DNA from: Hymenobacter convexus
Lineage (GTDB): Bacteria > Bacteroidota > Bacteroidia > Cytophagales > Hymenobacteraceae
DNA: 64,000 nt
Assembly: GCF_030580955.1 (NCBI RefSeq)
Contig: NZ_JAUQON010000005.1
Span: 310,001-374,000, forward strand
Reading direction: 5' to 3'
How positions within the stretch are numbered: position 1 is the stretch's first letter; every line of letters starts with the position of its first letter. Below the pieces are notes generated by a model. It worked only from the letters and a program-made list of their open reading frames with translations. It was not told where the DNA came from and did not search any database. A program made the translations under genes and the position numbers. Shown in pieces: positions 16,056 to 25,360 of the stretch.

Positions 16056-18815
16056 ATGTCCCGAAAGCTTCTGGCGCTTCTCACGGCCCTTGTTTTGCTG
16101 CTTGCGCTGGCCACGTTTGTGTACTACCGCCGCACGCTGGCGGCCGTGCCCGTCGACCCCTACGCGCTGGTGCCCGACGATGCCGTGCTGGTCCTCAGCA
16201 CCCACGACCACCCCGCCCTGGTGCGCCACCTGCAGGAAACCGAACTGTGGGACAACCTCACGGCGGTGCGCTACTTCCAGCAGGCCGCCGGCCACCTGGC
16301 CCTGGCCGACAGCCTGAACGGCGGCAGCGCCCGCCGCAACAGCCTGCTCAGCCTGCTGGGCCGCAAGCTGGTCATCACCTCGCTGCACGTCACGGGGCCG
16401 GGCGAGTTCGACGTACTCTACCAAGTGCCACTCACCCAGGTGAGCGAGTACCGGCAGGTGCGCGGCCTGCTCGAAACCCTGGGCCGCGACGCCCGCTACC
16501 GCCTCAGCACCCGCGACTACGAGGACCAGGAGCTGACCGTGCTCACCGAGCAGCGCAGCGAGTTCAGCATCACGATTCTCAACTACCGCAACCACCTCCT
16601 CATCAGCGCCAACCCGGGCCTGGTAGAAGCGGCCGTGCGCCGGCTGGCGCATCCCGACACGCCCACGGTGCTGGCCGCTTTCAACTCCACGGACTTGTTG
16701 AAGCTGCGGGGGGTAGATGCTTCGGTATTAGTAAACTATCGGCGGCTACCGCAGTTTCTGGATGTGCTCTTCCGGCGCGATGCCCACGGGCAGTTCGACC
16801 AGCTTACCGGGCTGGTTTCGCAGGGTTTGCTGGGCGTGAAGCTGGCCGGCCGCGAGTCGATTTTTCAGGGTTTTTCGAACCCTGAAATGGCCAAAGGGGC
16901 TTTGCAGCACCGGCTGCAGGGACAGCCCGCGCAGCCCCTGGGCCTAACTGGCATCATGAGTACGCGCACGGCCATGCTGCTGCACCTGGCGGCAAAGCCG
17001 GGCCGCGCCTGGCCGGCGGCGCCGGCTGGGGCCGCCGATTCGCTGGGTATTGGCAGTGCCCTCGACAGCCTGCAGGCCACCTTCGGGGGCGAAATGGCGG
17101 TGGCCTACCTGGCCACTACCACCCCCGGCAGCCGGCCGGGGCGCCTGGCCATGGTGCGCTGCCCGGCCCCGGCGCGCACGGCCGCCTGGCTGGCCCGGCT
17201 GCGGCGGCTGCAGGGCAACTCGCCGGCTTTCACCCGCGTGGGGCCGTACCAGATTCACCCCGTCGGCTTCAGCGAGGCATCGGTGCTGGGGCCGCTGCTC
17301 GACCCCGCCCGGCCCGCCGCCGTGGAGGTCGTGGCCAGCGCCGGGGTGCTGGTCGACAACTACCTGGTACTGTCCGACGAGCAAACCCTGAATGCCTACC
17401 TCGCCGACGTGGTGGCCGGTAGTACCTGGGCCCAAACCCCGGCCCAGGTTTCTTTTTTGCAGGAGACCCTGCCCCGGGCCCGCTTGAGCATTTTCATCGA
17501 TACGCGCAACAGCTGGAACGCCCTGCTGGGCGTGCTCACCGAAGACCGCCGGGCCGGCCTGCTGCGCAACGAGGCCCTGTTCAAGCGCTTCCCCCAAATA
17601 GCGCTGCAGCTGGCCCCGCCCGACAACGAATCCGACCCGGAAGCCCAGTATTTCACCCAGCTGCTGCTGCACCGGCCCAACCTGGGCCCAGCCACTATGC
17701 AGCCGGGCGGGGCCGCAGCCAACAGCCGGGTGCTGGCTTTCAAGCACGCCCTCACCGGCACGCCGGCCCTGCTGCCCGCCCTGGGCACGCGGGTGTCGGC
17801 CGTGGTGGTGCAGGACTCGCTGCACACACTGCACTACGTGAGCGCCGAAAACGCCGTGCTGTGGTCCGATACGCTGGCCGGGCCGGCGGTGGGCGCCAGC
17901 CTGCTCCCGGCCGGGGGCGGCGTGCCCGGCGGCCTGCTGCTGGGCGCCGGTCCGCGCCTGCACCTGCTGGCCAACGACGGCCGCGAAGTGCTACCCTTCC
18001 CCCTGAACCTGCCCGATACCGTGCGTGTGGCCGGCCTGCTGGCCGCTGCGCCCGGCCCCGAGGTGCCAGCGCGCCTGCTGGCCGTCACGGCGGGCAATGC
18101 GCTGGTGTTGCTCGATGCCAAAGGGCGCCAATACCCCGGCTGGCAGCCCAAACGCCTCGATTTCCCCTTGGCCGGGCGGCCGGCGGTGCTGGCCGTAGGC
18201 GGGCGCAACGTGGTGGTGGCGCCCCTGCAAAACGGCTACGTGTATGCCTTCGATGGCGAAGGGGCGCTGCTGCCGGGTTTCCCGCTCAGCATGGGGGCGC
18301 GGCTGGCCGGCGATGTGCTGGTGCAGGCCAGCAGCACCCTCGCCCGCACCCGCCTCAGCATGGTAAACCAGCACGGCGAGCTGGTGAACTTCAATCTGAG
18401 CGGCGACGTGCTCAGCCGCCGCCGCATTGCCACCTGGAGCCGCACCGCCCGCTTCCGGCTGGTGCCCGACCTGCGCGGCCGCACCTTCGTGCTGACCCGG
18501 GAAGACGGCAACCAGCTCGACGTGTACCTGCCCAACCAAACGGCGCCGCTGTTCACCCAGCGCTTCGTAACGTCGGGCGACAAGGCGGTGCAGTACTTCG
18601 ATTTTGGCAACAACCGGAGCATGGTGGCCGTCACGGAGCCCGGGCCGGGGCAGGTTTTTTTGTACGACGCCAAAGGCCAGCTGCTCGGCGGCGATGCCTT
18701 GCCCAGCACCGGGACCGGCGTGGGGCTGAGCTACGATGCCACCACCGCCACCTTTCAGCTGGTTCGCATCGTGGGCCGCGAGCTGCGCCGCACCGAATTG
18801 CGGGATGGGCAGTAA
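16056..18815 (+). CDS. Large membrane-anchored protein of unknown function, beta-propeller-like C-terminus
   Basis: This gene encodes 919 aa from an ATG at 16056. One N-terminal helix (residues about 5-23) anchors a large extracytoplasmic part. Residues about 30-540 contain DUF3352-like strands and helices (VPDDAVLVLSTHDHPALVRHL; SARLSIFIDTRN-type strand), and residues about 600-910 have repeated short strand motifs with G-x-L-LPGFP and YAFDGEGALLPG, which resemble PQQ/beta-propeller blades. No enzyme motif was recognised. A TACTTTCG box at about 16027 may be its promoter. It stands alone, divergent from the lipoprotein pair. Confidence 0.75.
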   Translation: MSRKLLALLTALVLLLALATFVYYRRTLAAVPVDPYALVPDDAVLVLSTHDHPALVRHLQETELWDNLTAVRYFQQAAGHLALADSLNGGSARRNSLLSLLGRKLVITSLHVTGPGEFDVLYQVPLTQVSEYRQVRGLLETLGRDARYRLSTRDYEDQELTVLTEQRSEFSITILNYRNHLLISANPGLVEAAVRRLAHPDTPTVLAAFNSTDLLKLRGVDASVLVNYRRLPQFLDVLFRRDAHGQFDQLTGLVSQGLLGVKLAGRESIFQGFSNPEMAKGALQHRLQGQPAQPLGLTGIMSTRTAMLLHLAAKPGRAWPAAPAGAADSLGIGSALDSLQATFGGEMAVAYLATTTPGSRPGRLAMVRCPAPARTAAWLARLRRLQGNSPAFTRVGPYQIHPVGFSEASVLGPLLDPARPAAVEVVASAGVLVDNYLVLSDEQTLNAYLADVVAGSTWAQTPAQVSFLQETLPRARLSIFIDTRNSWNALLGVLTEDRRAGLLRNEALFKRFPQIALQLAPPDNESDPEAQYFTQLLLHRPNLGPATMQPGGAAANSRVLAFKHALTGTPALLPALGTRVSAVVVQDSLHTLHYVSAENAVLWSDTLAGPAVGASLLPAGGGVPGGLLLGAGPRLHLLANDGREVLPFPLNLPDTVRVAGLLAAAPGPEVPARLLAVTAGNALVLLDAKGRQYPGWQPKRLDFPLAGRPAVLAVGGRNVVVAPLQNGYVYAFDGEGALLPGFPLSMGARLAGDVLVQASSTLARTRLSMVNQHGELVNFNLSGDVLSRRRIATWSRTARFRLVPDLRGRTFVLTREDGNQLDVYLPNQTAPLFTQRFVTSGDKAVQYFDFGNNRSMVAVTEPGPGQVFLYDAKGQLLGGDALPSTGTGVGLSYDATTATFQLVRIVGRELRRTELRDGQ

Positions 18816-18868
18816 TAGTGGATTGGCAAGGCGGTAGAGTGGTCGGCGAGTTATCAAATTAGGAAAGC

Positions 18869-18972
18869 GTCATGCTGAGCGCAGTCGAAGCATCTCGCGT
18901 GCCACCACTAATCCTTTTCTGTCAATAGAATTACTGCCACACGCCAGATGCTTCGACTGCGCTCAGCATGAT
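18869..18972. repeat. Palindromic element A3 (family A)
   Basis: GTCATGCTGAGCGCAGTCGA at the left pairs with GCTTCGACTGCGCTCAGCAT at the right. The right end lies 44 bp before the nadR start. Confidence 0.85.
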
Positions 18973-19015
18973 GTTGTGTTATTTGCTTTCTGCTTGTCAA
19001 CCAATCCACTACATC

Positions 19016-20068
19016 ATGTCTCAAACCTTCACCACCGGCCTTGTGGTGGGTAAATTCTGGCCGCCGCACCGGGGCCACCAGCTGCTGCTCGAAACCGCCG
19101 CCGCCCAGGTAGCGGAGCTGGTGGTGCTGGTGTACGCCAACCCGGACTCGCCCGCGCACCCGGCAAGCCTGCGGGCCGACTGGCTGCGCATGTTGTACCG
19201 CGGCGATGATGGGAGTGCCGGGCCGCATATTGGCCGCACGCCGTTGCGCATTTTCGCGCTCTCGGCCACCGCCGATGGCGTGCCGCCCGATGCCGCCGAT
19301 GATACCACTCAGCGCGAGTTCGTGCGCCAGTGGCTGACACGGCAGGGCATCACAATTGAGGTGGTTTTCAGCAGTGAGGCTTACGGACCGGGCTTTGCGG
19401 AATACATCGGCGCGGCGCACGTGGCGGTAGATGAAGCCCGCCAACGGGTGCCGGTTTCCGGTACGCTGGTGCGGAATAATTCGGCTGCTTATGCGCAGTA
19501 CCTGCACCCGCTGGTAGCGGCGCAGCTGGGCGTGAGCCCGCCAGCGCCGGTGCCGCGCGTGGTGTTTCTGGGGGCCGAAAGCAGCGGGAAATCTACGCTG
19601 TGCGCGGCGCTGGCCGATGCCTGCGCCACTGCGTGGGTGCCCGAATATGGCCGCACCCTGCACGAGCAGAAAAACGGCCAGCTCGACTACGACGACCTGC
19701 TTTACATTGCCCGTCGCCACGCCGAGCTGGAGGACGAAGCCGCCGCGCAGGCGCACGACGTGCTGTTTTGCGACACCAACGCAGCCACTACGGCACTGTA
19801 TTCCTACTACTATTTTCACCGCTGCGACCCCGCCCTGCAAGCCATGGCGGCCGTGTGCGGGCAGCGCTACGCCCACACCTTCGTGTGCGCGCCCACCGTT
19901 CCCTTCGAGCAAGACGGCTGGCGCGGCCCGGAGGCCCTGCGCAGCTTCCAGCACGGCATGATACTGATGCAGCTCGACTACTTTGGCATCCCGTTCACGC
20001 TGGTGGAGGGCACCGTGGCCGAGCGGGTGGCGCAGGTGCGGGCGGTGTTGGGCATTAGTGAGCAATAA
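19016..20068 (+). CDS. nadR: NadR-like NMN adenylyltransferase/nicotinamide riboside kinase
   Basis: This gene encodes 350 aa from an ATG at 19016. The N-terminal half is a nucleotidyltransferase: GKFWPPHRGH (residues 12-21) is the HxGH-type active site, and VSGTLVRNN matches the [IV]S[GS]T.[IVL]R motif. The C-terminal half is a kinase with P-loop GAESSGKST near residues 186-194. It would make NAD from nicotinamide riboside. It lacks the N-terminal DNA-binding domain of E. coli NadR, as expected outside Enterobacteriaceae. The start was chosen because the longer extension lies in palindrome A3. Confidence 0.92.
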   Translation: MSQTFTTGLVVGKFWPPHRGHQLLLETAAAQVAELVVLVYANPDSPAHPASLRADWLRMLYRGDDGSAGPHIGRTPLRIFALSATADGVPPDAADDTTQREFVRQWLTRQGITIEVVFSSEAYGPGFAEYIGAAHVAVDEARQRVPVSGTLVRNNSAAYAQYLHPLVAAQLGVSPPAPVPRVVFLGAESSGKSTLCAALADACATAWVPEYGRTLHEQKNGQLDYDDLLYIARRHAELEDEAAAQAHDVLFCDTNAATTALYSYYYFHRCDPALQAMAAVCGQRYAHTFVCAPTVPFEQDGWRGPEALRSFQHGMILMQLDYFGIPFTLVEGTVAERVAQVRAVLGISEQ

Positions 20069-20073
20069 GAAAC

Positions 20074-20250
20074 GTCATGTCGAGCGCAGCCGAGACAACT
20101 CGCGTGCCTTCGTTTGTCATCCTGAGCGTAGCGAAGGACCTTTTCACGTTAGCCTTATCTGACAACTGCAAATTGTTTTTCGGTGATAAGGTCCTTCGCT
20201 ACGCTCAGGATGACAAATAATTTAATTGCTTCGACTAAGCTCAGTATGAT
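20074..20250. repeat. Composite A4/B1 palindromic element
   Basis: A family-A left arm (20074-20108) and a family-A-like right arm (20228-20250) flank a complete family-B palindrome at 20116-20214 (GTCATCCTGAGCGTAGCGAA... paired with GGTCCTTCGCTACGCTCAGG). It fills the gap between convergent nadR and corA. Confidence 0.75.
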
Positions 20251-20268
20251 ATTCCTTTTGCTCACCAC

Positions 20269-21477
<1,209 letters not shown>

Positions 21478-21495
21478 GCGGCGTAAGGTCGGAAG

Positions 21496-21502
21496 CAAAG
21501 TA
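21496..21502 (-). promoter_or_regulatory. TACTTTG, possible -7 box of corA
   Basis: The heptamer is a one-base-shorter form of TAnnTTTG and lies 19 bp before the corA start. The same heptamer occurs on the plus strand at 21608-21614 before the divergent gene. Confidence 0.4.
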
Positions 21503-21607
21503 GCAATGTGGCAGCCTACGTATGGCAGTTGGATGAAGATGTGCCGTTGCGGCATCAGGAGCGGCGAACCACGGCCCACTGCAAGCACCGACACCCATTC
21601 CGTGCCG

Positions 21608-21614
21608 TACTTTG
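21608..21614 (+). promoter_or_regulatory. TACTTTG, possible -7 box of the acetyltransferase-like gene
   Basis: The box lies 25 bp upstream of the chosen TTG start at 21639, which argues against starting translation at the earlier TTG at 21612 inside the box. Confidence 0.4.
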
Positions 21615-21638
21615 CCCGTTCAGCCACTTGCCCCGCGT

Positions 21639-22646
21639 TTGAAAAGTACGGAAACCATCATTGCCCCCGAAGCCGCTCCGCTGCCAGATTCCGCGTCCCT
21701 GACCGTGTGGATGGCCGAAGACGGCCCCGCGGCCCCGCGGCTGCCGCTGGCGTTTGAGTCGTTCCTGTACCTGCGGCCCGAACACCAGCGCCTGCAGGCC
21801 GAAGCCGGGCCGGTGCTGAGTTTTTACCTGGAAGACACCGGCGCCGGCCGCACCGTGGCCCAGCTGCACGTGGCCCTGGATGAGGCCGCGTCCGTGGCCC
21901 ACAGCCCCGCCCAGGCTCCTTTTGGCGCCGTACAGCTAGCAGGTGGCCTCGGCCCACAGGCTCTGCACCAACTGCTGGCTGTGGTGGAAGCGCAGCTCCG
22001 GCAGCGGGGCCTGCGCCGGCTGGCCCTGCGCGGCTACCCCTTTGCCTACGACCCCGCCGGGGCCGCTACATTGGCCGAAACCCTGCGCCAACGGAGCTAC
22101 CACGTGGCCCTGGCCGAGCAGAACTACCACCTCGACCCCCAGCGCGACTACGAGGCCCACCTGCACCCCTCCGAGCGCCGCCGCCTGCACAAGTGCCGCC
22201 GCCACGGCCTGCACTTCGAGCAGGAGCCGCCCTTTCTGCTGCCGGCGGCCTACGAGTTCATCCGGGCGTGCCGACAGGAGCGGGGGCAGGAGCTGTCGCT
22301 GTCGTTGGAGCGGGTGCAGCAGCTGTTTAAGGTGTTTCCGCGCGAGCATTTCCTGTTCTCGGTGCGCCAGCCCGATGGCGAGTGGGCGGCTCTCACGGTG
22401 GCCATTCGGGTGAGCGAGCGGGCGCTCTATAATTTTTACCCCGCCAGCCCGCTGCGCTGCAACGCGCTGAGCCCGGTCGTGATGCTCAACGAGGGCCTGC
22501 ACGCCTTCGCCCGGGCCAGCGACCAAGCCGTGCTCGACCTCGGCACCTCGACCCTCAATGCCAGCCCCAATGCCTCGTTGCTGCGTTTCAAACGCCACCT
22601 GGGCGGCGTGGCCGGCCTGCGGCTGAGTTGGGAAAAGGAGTTGTAG
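21639..22646 (+). CDS. GNAT/FemAB-like acyltransferase
   Basis: This gene encodes 335 aa from a TTG at 21639; GTG 21705 and ATG 21711 are alternatives. The layout fits the BioF2-like/FemAB-type GNAT proteins common in polysaccharide loci: LHPSERRRLHKCRRHGLHF, then a C-terminal fold with YNFYPASPLRC, LDLGTSTL and a final LLRFKRHLGG. It may transfer an acyl or aminoacyl group to a cell-surface glycan. A flippase, glycosyltransferase and membrane protein follow on the same strand. The start codon is uncertain. Confidence 0.7.
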   Translation: MKSTETIIAPEAAPLPDSASLTVWMAEDGPAAPRLPLAFESFLYLRPEHQRLQAEAGPVLSFYLEDTGAGRTVAQLHVALDEAASVAHSPAQAPFGAVQLAGGLGPQALHQLLAVVEAQLRQRGLRRLALRGYPFAYDPAGAATLAETLRQRSYHVALAEQNYHLDPQRDYEAHLHPSERRRLHKCRRHGLHFEQEPPFLLPAAYEFIRACRQERGQELSLSLERVQQLFKVFPREHFLFSVRQPDGEWAALTVAIRVSERALYNFYPASPLRCNALSPVVMLNEGLHAFARASDQAVLDLGTSTLNASPNASLLRFKRHLGGVAGLRLSWEKEL

Positions 22647-22821
22647 GACTTCTGCGATTGCGAGGCTGCAGGCCGTGGCAAACGAATTTCAGCGTGGCTA
22701 ATCCGTTCTATTCTCAGCGAGTAGCCTTCTAACGTGACAACTAAAAGTACGCCAAGCGAAAGCCGCGCTACTACCCGGTGGCGGGGCTTTCTGGTAAAAG
22801 GAAGTATCTGGTTCTGACAGG

Positions 22822-22866
22822 ACGGATTGCCGCGTTGCGCTGCGCTTCACGCGCAATGACAGACGC
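22822..22866. repeat. Single-arm intergenic motif, GTCATTGCGCG type
   Basis: On the minus strand it reads GTCATTGCGCGTGAAGCGCA and ends GGCAATCC. It shares the alternating GAAGCGCAGCGCAA style of families A and B but has no partner arm. Confidence 0.35.
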
Positions 22867-22885
22867 CCCCGTTCTTTGCACCTGC

Positions 22886-24166
22886 ATGCCCGACACTTCT
22901 CAACCCAAGTCACCCATTCGGCAGTTTGTGCGGGGCTCGCTGGGCACGGGCGTGGCGGTGGTGGCCCGGGCCGCCGGCTCGTTGCTTGTGAACAAGCTGT
23001 TTGCCCTGTACGCGCCGGCCGGCGGCCTCACGCTGTTGGCGCAGTTCCAAAACCTGATGGCCCTGCTCACCACGTTGCCGAACGACGGCGTGCACGTGGG
23101 CGTGGTGAAATACCTGGCGCCACTGCGCCCGGGCAGCCCGCGCTACCACACTTGGCTGGGCGCTGCCGCTGTGCTGAACGCGCTGGCCCTGCTGCTGGGT
23201 GCCGCCGTGCTGGCCACCAAAGGGCTGCTGCACTGGGGCTGGGGCAGCTTGGCGGTATTCGTGATGGGCATCGCGCTACTCACGGGCCAGGGGCTGCTGA
23301 GCGCCGCGCTGCTGGCTGCCGGGCGCCTGCGGGCCTACATCGGCCTGTCGGTGACGCTGGCGGCCCTGGGCACCGGCGCCGTAGCGGCCGCCTTGTGGTG
23401 GGGCTACCCCTTGCCGACGGTGTTGCTGGCGTATCTGGTGGCCCAGGGCCTGACGCTGGTTCCGGCCTGGGGGCTGGCGGCGCGGGCCGGGCTGTTGCGG
23501 GGCTGGCAACTGCGGGCGCCGGTCAGCCGGGTGGCCTTGCGCGGCCTGGGCCGGTTCCTGCTGATGGCCGTGAGCACGCTGCTGTTTGGCAAAGCCGTTG
23601 ATTATGCCTTGCGCGGCTACCTGCTGGGCACCTTCGGGCCAGGCCCGACGGACTTGTGGCAGGTGGTGGCCAAGCTGTCCGACAACTACACCATGGTTTT
23701 TGGCGCGGTGATGAGCAGCGTGTTCTACCCCCGGCTGGCGGCGCTGGCCAGCCAGCCGCGTGCTGCGCGGCGCTATCTGCTGAGCGTGCTGGCCCTGCTG
23801 GCGCCGCTGCTGGCCGGCGGCCTGGGGCTGATTTTTGTGTGCCGCGACTGGCTGCTGCCGCTGCTGTTTGCGCCGCGCCTGCTGGCGGCGCGGGCGCTGC
23901 TGGCACCCCAGTTGCTCGGCGACTGGGCCAAGTTCCTGAGCTGGCTGTTCATCTTTCAGCTCATGGCCCGGGCACGCACCGGGCCCTACATCGCGGTGCA
24001 GGCGGCATCGGCAGCGGTATTTGCCGGGCTGCTGGCGGTGCTGCTGCCGCGCTACGGCCTGGAAGGGGCGGTGCTGGCTCACGCCGCCCGGTATGCGCTG
24101 GTGCTGGTAGCTTGCGTGGGATTTTTTGGGGTTTTCGGAAGGAACAAACCAGCGGACAGAGTATAG
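22886..24166 (+). CDS. Wzx-type polysaccharide flippase
   Basis: This gene encodes 426 aa from an ATG at 22886, with TTCTTTG just upstream as a possible -7 box. About 12 membrane segments are seen, beginning with GSLGTGVAVVARAAGSLLVNKL, the usual first helix of O-antigen translocases. It would move lipid-linked sugar units across the inner membrane. It precedes a GT2 gene and an orphan membrane protein on the same strand. The longer in-frame start lies in repeat-like DNA and was rejected. The substrate cannot be told. Confidence 0.85.
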   Translation: MPDTSQPKSPIRQFVRGSLGTGVAVVARAAGSLLVNKLFALYAPAGGLTLLAQFQNLMALLTTLPNDGVHVGVVKYLAPLRPGSPRYHTWLGAAAVLNALALLLGAAVLATKGLLHWGWGSLAVFVMGIALLTGQGLLSAALLAAGRLRAYIGLSVTLAALGTGAVAAALWWGYPLPTVLLAYLVAQGLTLVPAWGLAARAGLLRGWQLRAPVSRVALRGLGRFLLMAVSTLLFGKAVDYALRGYLLGTFGPGPTDLWQVVAKLSDNYTMVFGAVMSSVFYPRLAALASQPRAARRYLLSVLALLAPLLAGGLGLIFVCRDWLLPLLFAPRLLAARALLAPQLLGDWAKFLSWLFIFQLMARARTGPYIAVQAASAAVFAGLLAVLLPRYGLEGAVLAHAARYALVLVACVGFFGVFGRNKPADRV

Positions 24167-24279
24167 TAATACGTTCCACCCAACGGGCTGCCACCTATTG
24201 CCTGCGCCCAAGCCCCCACTCATGGCCCATTGGCTGGCCGCGCCCGGTGGTTTCTGTGTTTCTTTTGTGCCCTTGCACA

Positions 24280-25230
24280 ATGGCCAATTCTACAACTGAC
24301 ATTTCTCCTTCCTCCGCAAGCGAAGCACCGCTGGTCACCATCGTGGCCCTGTGCCACAACCACGCGCCCTTCCTGCGCGAGGCCCTGGATTCCATCCTGG
24401 CCCAAACCTACCCGCAGCTGGAAGTGTGGCTCGTGGATGATGCCAGCACCGACGGCAGCCCGGACATTCTGCGCGAATACGCGGCCCGCCACCCCGCCTG
24501 GCACCTGCTGCTGCTGCCCGAAAACGTGGGCAACTGCCGCGCTTTCAACCTTGCTTTCCGCCAGAGCCAGGGCGAATTCATCATTGATTTTGCTACCGAC
24601 GACGTGCTGCTGCCCGCGCGCGTGGCCCAGCAGGTGCAGGCCTTCCAAAGCGCGCCCGCCAACGTGGGCGTGGTGTATTCCAATGCCGAGCTGATTAGCG
24701 AAGCCGGCCAGCTGCTGGGCCTGCACCACCGGCCCGACGGCCACGGCGGCCTGCAGCCGGCGCCCGCCAGCGGCTGGGTGCTGGCCGATGTGCTGGCCCG
24801 CTACTTCATCAGCACGCCCACCATGCTCATGCGCCGCGCCTGCCTGCAGGCGCTGGGCGGCTACGACGAAACGCTGGCCTACGAAGACTTTGACTTCTGG
24901 GTGCGCGCCAGCCGCGACTGGCAGTTCCTGTACCTCGACGCCGTGACCACCCGCAAGCGCAAGCACCCGCGCAGCATGAGCGCGAAGGCCTACCAGGCCC
25001 ACGACCCCTTTCTGGCCTCTACCATTCGGGTGTGTGAAAAAGCACTGGCTCTCATCCGCACCCCCCCGGAACGGGCCGCCCTGGCCGTGCGTCTGCGGTG
25101 GGAGCTGCGCCAGGCTGTGCGCCGCCACCGCTACGCCGAGGCCCGCCAGCTGGCCGCGCTGCTACGCCAGACCAGCCGCCTTACCTGGCTCGACCGCGCG
25201 CTGGCCACCTGGAGCCGGCTGTTTGGGTAG
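24280..25230 (+). CDS. Family 2 glycosyltransferase
   Basis: This gene encodes 316 aa from an ATG at 24280. The GT-A core is clear: PLVTIVALCHNHAPFLREAL, then DDASTDGSPDIL, and the metal-binding region DFATDDVLLP. FISTPTMLMRRACLQALGGYDE and YEDFDFWVRAS are typical of GT2 enzymes. A C-terminal helical tail follows. It probably adds a sugar to a surface polysaccharide in the cytoplasm. It lies 113 bp after the flippase. Confidence 0.9.
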   Translation: MANSTTDISPSSASEAPLVTIVALCHNHAPFLREALDSILAQTYPQLEVWLVDDASTDGSPDILREYAARHPAWHLLLLPENVGNCRAFNLAFRQSQGEFIIDFATDDVLLPARVAQQVQAFQSAPANVGVVYSNAELISEAGQLLGLHHRPDGHGGLQPAPASGWVLADVLARYFISTPTMLMRRACLQALGGYDETLAYEDFDFWVRASRDWQFLYLDAVTTRKRKHPRSMSAKAYQAHDPFLASTIRVCEKALALIRTPPERAALAVRLRWELRQAVRRHRYAEARQLAALLRQTSRLTWLDRALATWSRLFG

Positions 25231-25360
25231 AATTGCCCCCTTTTGCGGCCGCTCGCAACGCGAAAGCCGTGGTAATTCTCGGGGATGGGGTTAGTATTGC
25301 GGGCCAGATGCTTCATGCCGGGCTGGTGCGCGTGCTGGCCTCCCTTTTAACTTATCCGCC

